Shown: in pieces, positions 34,744-44,263 of the stretch
Layout of the letters: the number at the start of each line of letters is the position of its first letter
Position numbering within the stretch: position 1 is the first letter of the stretch
Assembly (NCBI GenBank): GCA_025057315.1
Contig: JANWXW010000039.1
Location: 1-64,000 of the forward strand
Direction of reading: 5' to 3'
DNA from: Myxococcota bacterium
Lineage (GTDB): Bacteria > Myxococcota_A > Polyangia > Palsa-1104 > JAEUJZ01
Length of the DNA stretch: 64,000 nt
Translations under genes and position numbers: made by a program
Notes under the pieces: model-generated
The model's input: only the letters and a program-made list of their open reading frames with translations
What the model was told of the DNA's origin: nothing
The model's database searches: none

Positions 34744-36207
34744 GTGGAACAAGAGCGAATCTGCGACTGCTTCTACCGGGTGGAGCCTGGGGCCCGTCTC
34801 CCCTACCCGGTGCTGCGCACCGGCCGCGAGGTGCTGGTCGCGCTCTCGGACGTGCTGTGCGACCCCGGGCCGATGGTCGCCTGGTGGCGGCGCCGGGCCG
34901 AAGCCGCAGCGGAGCTTCGCCCCCGCCAGTTCTTCGACTTTCGCCTCTATGTGCACGCCGGCCGCAGCTGGCGCGCGCTAGACCCCCAGGACGAGGGCAG
35001 CCCGTGGGCGCAGATCCAGACGCTGGCGGGCCTGCTGCGCCGCTGCGGCATGGCTCCCTTTGGCGCGCGCGAGCCGGAGCTGCTGCCGGTGGTGGTGGAG
35101 GGCCCTGACCGCTACGACTGGCAGTGGCGCATGGAGCCGACGGACCCGCCCCGGCTGTGCCTGCGCCAGCGTCGCCTCTGCTCGGGCGACCCGCGGCGGC
35201 GGGAGCTGTTTGCGCTGCTGTGCCGTGGACGTCGGCCGCTGGCTGCCGTGCCCCAGCCGGTGCGCAGCGTGGCCGAGCGCGAGCTGGCCCCTGGCGTGGA
35301 GGAAGAGGTGGTGGTGCTGCCGCTGCTGCCGCTGCTGCTGCAGGCGCGCGAGACGCTGCAGGAGATGGTGCTGTTTCATCACGTCCTGTTTGCCGCCACC
35401 ATCGAGCCGCTGCGCCGGCGCCTGGGGTCGCGGCCAGACGGCCTGCACGAGGTCCTGTCCGCCCATCTGGCACCCTATTTTCTCATCGAGATGTCGCGCG
35501 AGGAGCTGCTGGCGCGCATCCGCGCCCGCTACCCGCACTTCTGCTTCGACCCCTCGCTCCAAGAGGCCGTCCTGACGCAGCCGGAGGAGCAGGCGCGGCT
35601 GCAGGCGCTGGGGGTGGAGGTCCTGGGCCAGGAGCAGATCCCACCCCGGCGGACCCTGAGGCTGGTCGGCCCAGAGGGCGGCCTGGTGCGCTGCGAGCCG
35701 CAGCCGCCGCGCTGGGAGCTGCTGCAGGCGCTCGACTTCCTCGATGCGGAGCTGGCCGTGCACCACTACCGCGTGATGGCCGAGCGGTGGCCGGAGCCGC
35801 AGCAGTGGCCGCCCCTGGTCGCCCAGGTGGCCGAGCAGCTCGACGAGCTGGCCGGTACCTGGCGCCGGCCACCGCGGGTCCAGAGGGCCGATGCACAGCT
35901 GTTCTGGCGCCGCCAGCTTTGGAGCGTTTCTGCCGGGGCGCGCAGCACCACCGCACTGCGCTCGCTGCGCCATGCGCTGTACCACCCGCCCGGTGGCGGC
36001 GCCTCGGACCTGCTCATCGAGCTGATGGACGAGCCGCTGCTCGCGCTGCTCTTCGGGCCCGGGCACGGCGCGGACGACATCCTCGTCTTTGAGGTGGATC
36101 CGCAGGACAGCAGCTACTTTCTGAACGAGTGGTGGGACTATCTGTGGGTGGCGCTGGTGCCGATGCGGCAAGAACTGGTGGTGCTCCTCGGGACGGCCAG
36201 CGACTGA
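34744..36207 (+). CDS. Conserved-looking protein of unknown function
   Basis: A 487-residue protein starting with GTG. No signal peptide or membrane helix is evident, so it is probably cytoplasmic. It is rich in Leu, Arg and Trp with many amphipathic helices. Segments that stand out are FFDFRLYVHAGRSWRALDPQ, YDWQWRMEPTDPPRLCLRQR and a C-terminal DPQDSSYFLNEWWDYLWVAL. I do not recognise the family. Strong third-position bias and length support a real gene. It is divergent from the calpain unit and its stop is one base from the convergent lipoprotein gene's stop. Confidence 0.75.
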   Translation: MEQERICDCFYRVEPGARLPYPVLRTGREVLVALSDVLCDPGPMVAWWRRRAEAAAELRPRQFFDFRLYVHAGRSWRALDPQDEGSPWAQIQTLAGLLRRCGMAPFGAREPELLPVVVEGPDRYDWQWRMEPTDPPRLCLRQRRLCSGDPRRRELFALLCRGRRPLAAVPQPVRSVAERELAPGVEEEVVVLPLLPLLLQARETLQEMVLFHHVLFAATIEPLRRRLGSRPDGLHEVLSAHLAPYFLIEMSREELLARIRARYPHFCFDPSLQEAVLTQPEEQARLQALGVEVLGQEQIPPRRTLRLVGPEGGLVRCEPQPPRWELLQALDFLDAELAVHHYRVMAERWPEPQQWPPLVAQVAEQLDELAGTWRRPPRVQRADAQLFWRRQLWSVSAGARSTTALRSLRHALYHPPGGGASDLLIELMDEPLLALLFGPGHGADDILVFEVDPQDSSYFLNEWWDYLWVALVPMRQELVVLLGTASD

Positions 36208-36208
36208 C

Positions 36209-37540
36209 TCAGCGCTCCGCTGCGGAGCCGCGCGCGACGGCCGGGCCGGCGGTCGAGGCCACATCTAGGGCTGCTCGCCGCGTGATCAGCAGGTGGTGCT
36301 GGCCGATGCGATCGGGGTAGCCGTAGCGGAAGGCAAGCGCGCGCTGCGGCTGCGACTGCCACAGGCGGCGGAAGGCGAGGCTCGACTCGTAGCCCGCCGG
36401 CAGGAAGGGCCCGGCGTAGCGACCGTAGGTGAGCTGCTCGAACCCAGCTGCCGTGGCGTAGCGCGGTGGCACGCCGGTGGAGTCGGAGATCATCCACTCC
36501 ATGTGGTCCAGCAGGTAGCGGCGGATTCGGGAAAACTCGTCAAAACCCAGCAGGTAGCTGGCGGCCTTGGTCATGGCCGCCACGCGACCCTTGGCCTCCA
36601 GGTGGCGCAGCACCGATGGGTCCGCGGCCAGGTGGGGGTCGTCCAGGTTGGCCGACACGTGGCGGTAGACCACGACCGGGCCGCCGAGGCGGTCGCGAAA
36701 GCGGAGCTCTACGTTGGCAAACAGGCGGCTGCGCGCCTGCGCCCGCGCCAGCGGTGTCGCCTGGTCCTCGGCATCGGCCACCTCGTGGGGCGTCACGTAG
36801 CGCAGGCTGCCGTCCGGTTTCAGGTGAAAGTAGCGCAGCGAGACCGGCTCCTTGTCGTGCACCACGAGCGCGACCAGGGCGAAGATGAGCAGCCCTGGCA
36901 GCTCACCGCGCATGGTGAGCCCGAGGTTAAGGGTCTTGGAGTGGTTGACCTGGAGCATTCTGAGCAGGTTCCGCCGGTTGAGGTCCAGCATCTGGCGCAG
37001 GGACGCTGCGTCCAGGCGGCGAATCGCGCGGGCGTCGCCGGCGCGTTCCAGCGACAGCGTGGTGATCTCGGTGGCGTTTGGGAAGGTGGCCAGGGCGGTG
37101 AGCAGGTCGCCGCCCCCGAAGGGGTAGACGACGCGCTCGGGCAGCCCAGGCGGGACGAGCTGCGACAGCACCGGCCGAGCCAGCGCCAGCCAGCGTGCGC
37201 GGTACGCCTCCAACGCTGCACGGACCTCGTTGCAGTGGGCCTCCACCACCGCGACGTCAAAATCTGGCGGCACCGGTCCCGGGCCGCAGGCGGCCACGCG
37301 CAGCAGCAGCTGGGCATCGTCGATCAAGTCCAGCACCGGGACCTCTGTCGGCGCAGGCGGCGCCTTGGCCCACGGCGGCACCGGCTCGCACATAGGCGCC
37401 GTGGGCAGGGCGGGGGCCAGGCGCGGGCTGGCGGGCTCGGCCGGCATCGAGGCTTGGATGCGCGGCTCTCCCTGAACAGCGCAGGCGCCCAAGGCCGCTG
37501 CTAGGAGCATGCTGTGCAGATATGGGCAATCGTTTCTCAT
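36209..37540 (-). CDS. Lipoprotein of unknown function
   Basis: A 443-residue predicted lipoprotein (LGAC lipobox, Cys20) with a Pro/Ala-rich linker to about residue 65. The mature domain contains VVYPFGGGDLLTALATFP followed by ITTLSLERAGD, a pattern I associate with uncharacterised envelope proteins. The rest mixes helices and strands (VSLRYFHLKPDGSLRYVTP, FRYGYPDRIGQHHLL). No catalytic motif is evident. It is monocistronic, convergent with the 34744 gene and divergent from the 37664 gene. The start is the ATG after AAAAGAAG. Confidence 0.72.
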   Translation of the reverse strand: MRNDCPYLHSMLLAAALGACAVQGEPRIQASMPAEPASPRLAPALPTAPMCEPVPPWAKAPPAPTEVPVLDLIDDAQLLLRVAACGPGPVPPDFDVAVVEAHCNEVRAALEAYRARWLALARPVLSQLVPPGLPERVVYPFGGGDLLTALATFPNATEITTLSLERAGDARAIRRLDAASLRQMLDLNRRNLLRMLQVNHSKTLNLGLTMRGELPGLLIFALVALVVHDKEPVSLRYFHLKPDGSLRYVTPHEVADAEDQATPLARAQARSRLFANVELRFRDRLGGPVVVYRHVSANLDDPHLAADPSVLRHLEAKGRVAAMTKAASYLLGFDEFSRIRRYLLDHMEWMISDSTGVPPRYATAAGFEQLTYGRYAGPFLPAGYESSLAFRRLWQSQPQRALAFRYGYPDRIGQHHLLITRRAALDVASTAGPAVARGSAAER

Positions 37541-37663
37541 CTTCTTTTAGGCTACGCTCGGGTGCGGCAGCCCGGCAAGGTGGGTTGCTGCCGACAGAAG
37601 CGGCGGGGTGCGACGCGGTAGGAGTGGGTGCTGCGAGCACCTCCTTTCTGCTAGAGTCGCAGC

Positions 37664-38932
37664 ATGCGCAGCGCCCTGCCCCTGCTTTTGGTCCTGGCCG
37701 AGGTGGCCATGGCGGCCCCGCCCGTGCAGCGCATCCAGGAGATGCTGGTGCGCGGCGAGGGGGTGCCGCTGTCGCTGCAGTGGGACATGGGCCGCGAGGG
37801 CGAAATGAGGCGGCGGCTGCTCATCGAGGGCGGCATGGCTCGGCTGTGGCGCGCGCCGGCCGGGGGGGAGCTGGCCGAGCTCGGGACAACGGCGACTCTG
37901 ACCGCAGGTCAGAGGGCGCGCCTGCTGTCCGGGCTGCGCTCGGTTGGCCTGGCCACGCTGCGCTCTGTGGGGCCGGGCGACCCCCCGGCAGACCGCGTGC
38001 TCACCCTGACCGTGCCGGGCAGCCCGCCGTTGGTCTTCCGCCTGCCCCGCAGCCAGTGGCCCTCCCCGCCTGGGGGCGATGCGACTGGGCTGGCCGCCTT
38101 TCTCGACGCTCTGGCCGACGACCTGGAGCGCGCGGCCACGGCCCGGCAGCCCGTGCCTGTGCCGCGCACGGCCGCCGAGCTGGCGAATCTGCAGCTCAAG
38201 CTGCAGATTCGCCCCCGGGAACTGCCCGGTGGCACCGTGATCATTGAGCGGGGGGTGGCGCATGTGGTCCCCCAGCAGGGCACGCGCTCGTCCTCGCCGG
38301 CACCCCGGCCCTTCCAGCGCCGCCTGACGCAGGAGGAGATCGCCCGCCTGCTGCAGGCGCTGGCGGATGCCGACCTGGACCGGCTGGACGAGACCGTGCC
38401 GCCTCGTGCGGCCCCGGCCCTAGGCGATGCGGACGGCCGCCTGGTGACGCTGCACCTGTTGCCCCTGCCCGATGGCACCCAGGCCGAACGGCAGCCACGG
38501 GGCTGGGCGCGGTTCTTTCAGGACCTGCGTCGCTCCCCCGCGGCCCCCCTGCTGGAGGAGCTGGCGGCGCTGCTGCTTGCGCCGCCGCCGGTGGCACCGC
38601 CGCGGTCGCTGCGCGAGGTGGTCGGTCGTGACGATCTGGTGCTGTCCTGGTCTGCTGGGGGCGGGCGACAGGTCACCCTGCGCATGCAGGAGCTGGCGCC
38701 GGAGCTGCGCGAGGCGCTGCGGCAGGCCGTGATCATCGCCGCGCCTTACCTGTCGGCCCGTGGCCGCAGCGGTGAGCGCGTGCTGAGCCTGTCGGCCCCC
38801 GTGGGGGGGCGCGACCACCTGGTGGGCACCTACGGCGGTCCGCTGGCCGCCTGGCGCCGCGGCCACACGGCACAACTGGCTCATTTGCTGGAGTCGCACC
38901 TAGAGAGGGCCACCGGCCAGGGCGCATTATAG
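37664..38932 (+). CDS. Secreted protein of unknown function
   Basis: A 422-residue protein with a typical signal peptide (MRSALPLLLVLAEVAMA). The mature chain appears to consist of three related segments, each with a charged beta-strand region and an LTxxQRARLLSGLRSVGLATL- or LTQEEIARLLQALADADLDR-like helix, suggesting internal duplication. No cysteines suggesting lipidation and no catalytic motif. TAGAGT lies just upstream of the ATG. It directly precedes the TPR/HEAT gene (six-base gap), so they may form an operon with the following HEAT protein. Confidence 0.72.
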   Translation: MRSALPLLLVLAEVAMAAPPVQRIQEMLVRGEGVPLSLQWDMGREGEMRRRLLIEGGMARLWRAPAGGELAELGTTATLTAGQRARLLSGLRSVGLATLRSVGPGDPPADRVLTLTVPGSPPLVFRLPRSQWPSPPGGDATGLAAFLDALADDLERAATARQPVPVPRTAAELANLQLKLQIRPRELPGGTVIIERGVAHVVPQQGTRSSSPAPRPFQRRLTQEEIARLLQALADADLDRLDETVPPRAAPALGDADGRLVTLHLLPLPDGTQAERQPRGWARFFQDLRRSPAAPLLEELAALLLAPPPVAPPRSLREVVGRDDLVLSWSAGGGRQVTLRMQELAPELREALRQAVIIAAPYLSARGRSGERVLSLSAPVGGRDHLVGTYGGPLAAWRRGHTAQLAHLLESHLERATGQGAL

Positions 38933-38933
38933 T
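38928..38933 (+). promoter_or_regulatory. TATAGT box overlapping the 37664 gene's stop codon
   Basis: TATAGT ends four bases before the ATG at 38938 and overlaps the preceding TAG stop. If used as a -10 element, transcription would start at the start codon and give a leaderless mRNA. Confidence 0.3.
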
Positions 38934-38937
38934 TCTG

Positions 38938-40782
38938 ATGGTGGATCTGGCGCAGGTGCACAAAGAGGCCCAGAAGCACCTGGCACAGGGGCGGGCGCAG
39001 CGCGCCGAGGCGCTCTACCGCCAGCTGCTGCTGCATGCCGACGCGCTGGACCTCGACTACAACGCTTGGCTCGACGGGGCGGCGCGCACCTATCGCACCC
39101 TGTGCCGCGATCGCGAGGCGGGCTATGTGTACCTCTGCCTGGGACGCCTGGATCGCGCGCGCGACCTGCTGCCGCCCGATCGGTACCCGGCCGAAGCGGC
39201 CCTGATCCTGGAGCTCGAGGCCCGGCCGCTGCGCCGCAGCAGCCCCGAGCGGGCCGCACCGCTGTGGCGGGCCGCAGGGGCGCTGTATGCCGAGGCCGGA
39301 CTGAACGTCCAGAGTGCCATTGCCTACACCGAGGCTGGTGAGCTGGCGCTGGCCCGGCAACGCTGGGAGCGGGTTCTGTCCGATCCGCGCCTGCGCGGCT
39401 GCATCTACGAAGAAGGCCTGGTGCACTTCAACCTCGGTCTGCTGGCCCGCCGTGCCGGGGATGCCGACGAGGGGCGGAGACACATTGCCCAGGCGCAGCA
39501 AACCCTGGAGGAACTGGCCGATGACTTCGAATCGCGCGGCGAGCGCGAGCGGGCCTTTGATTGCTATGCGACGCTGCTGCGGCTGGGGCAGGAGCTGGGC
39601 AGCTACGAGAATCTGGCCGAGGGCTATCTCAACTGCATCCGCATCTATCGGGAGGACAACCTCAAGTTCTATGTGCTCCAGTACTATGAGGACTTTCTGC
39701 GCGTCAGCCTAGAGTATGGGGAGTACCATGCGGCGGCAGCCCTGCTGCGCGACGCGGCCGACTACACCCGCCAGGTGGGCCTCATCTGGCACCGCGACTA
39801 CATGCGGCGGGCTGGCGAGGCCTGGTGGCGGGCCGGCGAGGAGTATCAGCGCCGTGGTGGTCCGGTGCGGCTCAGCGAAAATGCCTTCCTGAGCGCGGTG
39901 GATTGCTTCAATGCCATCGGGGACTTTTATCGCGTGCGCGAGACCTACCGGCGGCTCAAGGACCTGCCCCTGCCAGAGGGGCGCCGTCAGCGGTACGCAG
40001 ACCTGCTGGCCCGCTACTGCGAGCACCGCTTTGAGCCCCAGCCGGACCCTGCGCCGCTGCCCGAGTACCTCCATGGACAGCACACCTACCCCCCGGTCTG
40101 GCACATCGACCTGGTCGAGTGGGAGCAGGACGGCGACCCGGGGCAGGTGGCGGCCTCCATCCTGGGCGATGTGCGCTATGCGGACCTGGTGCGGCGCCGT
40201 GCCCTCCATGTGGTGCTGTGCCATATAGATGCCCAGGCCCGCGGGGGGCGGACCGGGACAGAAGAGCGCGTCCGCCTGCTGGAGGAGATTGCGCGCGGCT
40301 TGGGCGATCTGCGCAGCTATGCCGCGCTGCGGCCCATCGAGCGTCTCTATGGCGACCCCGATCCGCGCGTGCGTCGGGCGGCCATCTCGGCGCTGCGCCG
40401 CTTGTGCTACAAGCGCAGCTTCCAGCTCGTGATGCGCGGCCTGCGCGATGAGGACTCCGGGGTGCGGCAGGCGGCGTTGGAGGTGCTGCGCGAGCTACAC
40501 TTTCCCCATGCGGTGGATCCGCTCATCCGCATCTTCCGGGAACATGATGACCCCGCGGTCAAGCTGGCGGCGCTGCACAGCCTGGGCAAGGTCGGCGACC
40601 TGTGCGCCGGCGAGTTCCTCATTGAGGTGCTGCGGCATGAGGCGCCGCCCCTGAGCGATGCTGCGCACGACCTGCTGCTCTACTATGGCAACCCCGATAT
40701 CCGCCCGCTGCTGCGCCGCCACCTGGAGGTGTCCACCGGCGCGGTGCGCGAGGCGTTGGAGAGGATTCTCCGTGGCCCGTAG
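38938..40782 (+). CDS. TPR-like and HEAT-repeat protein
   Basis: A 614-residue cytoplasmic-looking protein. Residues 1-320 are tetratricopeptide-like helical pairs (AQGRAQRAEALYRQLLLHAD, FNLGLLARRAGDADEGRRHI, ERERAFDCYATLLRLGQELG). Residues 400-610 are HEAT repeats (DPDPRVRRAAISALRRL, DEDSGVRQAALEVLREL, HDDPAVKLAALHSLGKV). Such all-helical scaffolds mediate protein-protein contacts. It is rich in Tyr and Arg in the middle third. The following HEAT gene overlaps its end, so the two products may work together. No enzymatic domain. Confidence 0.85.
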   Translation: MVDLAQVHKEAQKHLAQGRAQRAEALYRQLLLHADALDLDYNAWLDGAARTYRTLCRDREAGYVYLCLGRLDRARDLLPPDRYPAEAALILELEARPLRRSSPERAAPLWRAAGALYAEAGLNVQSAIAYTEAGELALARQRWERVLSDPRLRGCIYEEGLVHFNLGLLARRAGDADEGRRHIAQAQQTLEELADDFESRGERERAFDCYATLLRLGQELGSYENLAEGYLNCIRIYREDNLKFYVLQYYEDFLRVSLEYGEYHAAAALLRDAADYTRQVGLIWHRDYMRRAGEAWWRAGEEYQRRGGPVRLSENAFLSAVDCFNAIGDFYRVRETYRRLKDLPLPEGRRQRYADLLARYCEHRFEPQPDPAPLPEYLHGQHTYPPVWHIDLVEWEQDGDPGQVAASILGDVRYADLVRRRALHVVLCHIDAQARGGRTGTEERVRLLEEIARGLGDLRSYAALRPIERLYGDPDPRVRRAAISALRRLCYKRSFQLVMRGLRDEDSGVRQAALEVLRELHFPHAVDPLIRIFREHDDPAVKLAALHSLGKVGDLCAGEFLIEVLRHEAPPLSDAAHDLLLYYGNPDIRPLLRRHLEVSTGAVREALERILRGP

Positions 40783-43438
40783 GCGTATGCGTGCCCTCAG
40801 CAGGATGCCGATGGTGGTCGGGTTGGTGCTGTTCGGGCAGGTGGCGGCCGCTGCGGAGCTGCTGCCGGGCGATGCGGTGCCACCGGAGGTCAGGGACCTG
40901 CTCCGCTCGCCAGACCCGGTCCGGCGCCGGCAGGGCGTCGAGCAGCTGGAGGGACTCGATCCCCCGGCCACGGCGGCGCCTCTGGTTCAGCTCCTGGCTG
41001 ATGCCGACGCTGGGGTACGCAGCCGCGCGGCCCAGGCGCTGGGCCGACGCCAGGTGCTGGATGCTGCGGAAGCGCTCATCGAGCGGCTGAGCGACTCCGA
41101 GGGCAGCGTGCGCGCTGCCAGCGCTGAGGCCCTGGGTCAGCTGGGTGCTTTGCCCCCTGGGCTGTCGGGCCGCGCCGCGGTCTCGCTCGCGCGGGCCCTG
41201 GGGGATGCCCAGTTCGACGTGCGCCTGGCGGTGCTGCTGGCCATCTCGCACCTGCTGTCCACCGGAGCGCTGGGCACGGCCGAGCTGCCAGCGCTCCTCG
41301 GTCCGCTGCTGCTGCGGTTCGAGGACGACCATGTCGGCGTGCGGCGTGCTGCGGTGGCCGTGCTCGGGCGCCTGGCGGAGCTGCGCGGCCCGGATGGGCG
41401 CCCGGTGGCGGAGCTGGCGGCGCGGGCCGTGGTGCCTCTGCTGGGCCGGCTGTCTGACAGTGCCCGAGACGTCCGCAGCGAGGCGTTGGGGAGCTTGGCT
41501 GCGCTCGGCGCCAAGCAGGCCGCACCGGCGGCCATGCGCCTGCTGCGCGACCCGGCCCCGGAGGTGCAACAGAAGGCTGCGCTGTGCCTGGGCCAGCTCC
41601 AAAGCGTCGAGGCAGCGCCGGCGCTGACCGAGCTGCTGCTCCAGGCCGTGGGCCCGCAGGCAGAGGCGGTCCGGCTGGCCGCCGCGCGGGCGCTCGGTCA
41701 GATTGCCCGCGCCCACGCCCAGACCGAGGCCGGGCGCACCGCGCTGCGCACGCTGATTGGGGCGCTGGGACGGGACGAGCTGCGCCTGCCCGCTCGGGAG
41801 GCTCTGCTGGAAGTGGGGCCGGCGGCTCTGGCATCGATCATCGAGCGGCTCGGCGCGGCCCGCGGCATGGTCCAGGCGAACGACAGGCCCGCGTTGCCCC
41901 CGAGCCTGTCCGAGATGGGCGCGCTGGTGGGCCTGCTCCGCGACCTGGGTGCAAGCGCGCCGCCGCCCCTGCGTGCACGCGCAGCCGCCGCGCTGGCGGC
42001 TGAGCTGTCCAGTGGCCGCGTGCCCCGCGAGGAGGTGGTGGCGGCGCTGGGTCGGCTGGGTGACCCCAGCAGCGCGCCTTTGGTTGCCGGCCTGCTCAGT
42101 GACCCCGACGTTGAACTGCGCCGGCGCGCCGTGGTCGCGCTGCGCCAGCCAGGGCTGCTGGATGCGCGCGCGCTGGATGCTCTAGAGGCCGCAACGCGCG
42201 ATGCAGACTCTCTGGTCCGCCGCGGCGCCATCGAGGCACTGGGTGAGCTGCGCTTGCCAGCGGCCCTGCCGCGGCTGGGCGAGTTGCTCTGGCAGGGCGA
42301 TGTGGATACGCAGATCGCAGCAGCCGAGGCGCTGGCCACCATCGGCGCCGCGCTCCCCCCGGGCACGGCGACAGATACGCGGGTGGTCCGGGCCTTGGAA
42401 GAGGCCGTCACCAGCGCCCGTCCGGGCGAGGCCGAGCGGCGGATGCGGCGGGCCGCGGCGGCGGCCCTGGGCCTGCTCCTGTCCCGCTCCGCCGAGCAGC
42501 AGGCGCGGGTGCTACCGGGGATGCTGGCATTTTTGCGGCGGTCTCGTGTCACCGATGAGGGACCGTTGCCCGAGGTGGTGGCGGCGGTGGGCGCGGCGCT
42601 GCGTGGCCGGCGCAACGACCTGGCGCGGGAGGTCCTGCTGGACCTGGCCACCGCTGGAGCTGCCCCCCATACGCCCGATGCGGCGCTGGCCCTGGATGCG
42701 CTCGATGCCCTGTGTGCCCTGCGCGATCCCCAGGCCACTGGGCGCCTGGCCCGGCTGCTCGATCACCGCGATGCCCTACGACGCCTGCGCGCGGCTGCGG
42801 CGCTGGGCTGCCTGCTGCCAACCACCGAGGCCGCCCTCCAGCCGCTGCTGGGCCTGCTGGTGGCCGAGCCCGACCCCCGCGTGCGCGCCGAGGCGGCCTG
42901 GGCCCTGTCGCGCCTGCCTCCCTCCTCTGCGCGGGTGCGCCGCGTCGTGACCGGCCTGCGGGCGGCGCTGACCCGCAACCGCAGCGAACGGGGCGACGCC
43001 GGCGAACGCGCCAACCTGACGGCGGCCCTGGTGCTGTTGCGCAGCGGCGAGCCCGCCGATGCGGACCTGCTGTACGACCCGGAGCCTGCTGTACGCGCCA
43101 ACGCCGCCCTGCTCTTAGCAGGGCCTGCCATGCACTCACCAGGGCTGCGGGCGCGCCTACGGGCCCTGGCAGCAAGCGATTGGGACCACCGCGTGCGGCG
43201 CGCTGCCGAGCGGGCCCTGGCTGGCCAGGGCCCCGCTGGGGCCCGAACCCACTTTCTCGGCCTGTACCATCTAGATTACGACCGGCGCCCGCTGCCCGAG
43301 GTGCGCTACCGCCTCAGCTTGCCAGACGGCCTGATGCGCATCGGCACCACAGACGGCCGCGGCACAGCGCGCGAGGAGCTGCTGCCTGCGGGCGCCTGCG
43401 AGGTCGAGGTCATCGACGAGGGCCTCAAGCCCCTGTAG
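40772..43438 (+). CDS. Exported large HEAT-repeat protein
   Basis: An 888-residue protein made almost entirely of HEAT repeats (over fifteen units such as DADAGVRSRAAQALGRRQ, DPDVELRRRAVVALRQ, DPRVRAEAAWALSRL), with a beta-rich C-terminal tail from about residue 820 (YHLDYDRRPLPEVRYRLSLP). The GTG start at 40772 follows GAGAGGA and gives a basic signal peptide ending AAAAE; an ATG at 40787 is an alternative. It overlaps the preceding gene by 11 bases. Export is inferred from the signal peptide. HEAT modules also form the C-terminal part of the kinase at 52153-55050. Confidence 0.82.
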   Translation: MARRRMRALSRMPMVVGLVLFGQVAAAAELLPGDAVPPEVRDLLRSPDPVRRRQGVEQLEGLDPPATAAPLVQLLADADAGVRSRAAQALGRRQVLDAAEALIERLSDSEGSVRAASAEALGQLGALPPGLSGRAAVSLARALGDAQFDVRLAVLLAISHLLSTGALGTAELPALLGPLLLRFEDDHVGVRRAAVAVLGRLAELRGPDGRPVAELAARAVVPLLGRLSDSARDVRSEALGSLAALGAKQAAPAAMRLLRDPAPEVQQKAALCLGQLQSVEAAPALTELLLQAVGPQAEAVRLAAARALGQIARAHAQTEAGRTALRTLIGALGRDELRLPAREALLEVGPAALASIIERLGAARGMVQANDRPALPPSLSEMGALVGLLRDLGASAPPPLRARAAAALAAELSSGRVPREEVVAALGRLGDPSSAPLVAGLLSDPDVELRRRAVVALRQPGLLDARALDALEAATRDADSLVRRGAIEALGELRLPAALPRLGELLWQGDVDTQIAAAEALATIGAALPPGTATDTRVVRALEEAVTSARPGEAERRMRRAAAAALGLLLSRSAEQQARVLPGMLAFLRRSRVTDEGPLPEVVAAVGAALRGRRNDLAREVLLDLATAGAAPHTPDAALALDALDALCALRDPQATGRLARLLDHRDALRRLRAAAALGCLLPTTEAALQPLLGLLVAEPDPRVRAEAAWALSRLPPSSARVRRVVTGLRAALTRNRSERGDAGERANLTAALVLLRSGEPADADLLYDPEPAVRANAALLLAGPAMHSPGLRARLRALAASDWDHRVRRAAERALAGQGPAGARTHFLGLYHLDYDRRPLPEVRYRLSLPDGLMRIGTTDGRGTAREELLPAGACEVEVIDEGLKPL

Positions 43439-43676
43439 CCCAACACGCAAGCCCCCCCCTCCCCTCAATCCCCAGGGCCTAGAGGCCGATGCCGTGTCAT
43501 TTGGGCCCAGAGGGGGTGGGCACAGGCCTCTGCATCTGTCGCTTGCGCCGTGCATGTCCGGATCCGGACCGCCGCCGGCGCTTCGACCCCGAAGCATCCG
43601 CACGGCAGAAGGCAGCCCAGCCAGAGCCTGGCCGTCCGTGGCTGGGGAGCAGACAGGGTGGCCCCCCCATGGCCGG

Positions 43677-43871
43677 CTATGGCTGCTGGGTCTGCTCGGG
43701 CTCTGCCCAGTGCGACAGCGCAGCGGCGGCCGCCTCACTGCTGCCGCCCAAAGACGGGGCCACACCCGGGGCCGGGCTGGCGGCCTGGGCCTCCGGGGGT
43801 GCCTCGGCAGGCGTGGGGGCGGGCTCCTCGATGGCTGGCTTGGCCTTTTTCTCCTCTACATCCAGGCTCAT
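43677..43871 (-). CDS. Small acidic Pro/Ala/Glu-rich protein
   Basis: A 64-residue protein started from ATG with a good AAGGAG Shine-Dalgarno sequence five bases upstream. It begins MSLDVEEKKAKPAIEEPAPT and is low-complexity and probably disordered. A longer in-frame start at 44162 is poorly supported. No family recognised. The ribosome binding site is the main evidence, so confidence is moderate. A 6-bp inverted repeat around 43974-43990 lies about 100 bp upstream. Confidence 0.5.
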   Translation of the reverse strand: MSLDVEEKKAKPAIEEPAPTPAEAPPEAQAASPAPGVAPSLGGSSEAAAAALSHWAEPEQTQQP

Positions 43872-44263
43872 GGTGCTCCTTCCCGGCAGCCGACCTTGCC
43901 CTTTGCTGGCGGCCGGTCGCCTCGCGATCTGGCGATCTGGTTGTCGGCACTTGCTTCTAGCATGTTGCCTGCACTGCAAGGGAATTGCAGCCTCCAGAGG
44001 CCCTGAACCCGGTCGGCTGGAGTGCCGCCCGGTGGGGACCAGACCAGCTGGGGACGGAATCTGAGTCGTGGAGACGTCCGGTTCGCCGCGCTGCCGTTCG
44101 TCCCCAGCCCGGCGCAGCCCCCCAGGGCTCTCAACAACCACAAGCCGACAGAACATCCCCAAGCCCGCCGGGCCCCATTGGAGGGTCTATCGGAAGGCCC
44201 CCGCACACAGCCCCCCCTTGGCCGCCAGCCAGCGGCCCCGCGGGCGTGTTCTATCTTTGCCCC
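43872..44263. other. 392-bp intergenic region, no gene supported
   Basis: It separates the small minus-strand gene from the plus-strand DAHP synthase. Contents: GCGATCTG twice in tandem (43924-43939) and the inverted repeat at 43974-43990. No leader peptide with tandem aromatic codons is evident before the DAHP synthase gene. Confidence 0.6.
43974..43990. promoter_or_regulatory. Perfect inverted repeat CTGCAA-N5-TTGCAG
   Basis: A 6-bp perfect dyad with a five-base spacer, in the shared upstream region of the small protein and DAHP synthase genes. The size suits a dimeric regulator's operator; no regulator is identified. Confidence 0.35.

Noticed and set aside
43494..44006. Plus-strand open frames opposite the small Pro/Ala-rich gene
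   Set aside because: Arg/Pro/Gly-rich with no start signal; the minus-strand ORF has the clear AAGGAG ribosome site.
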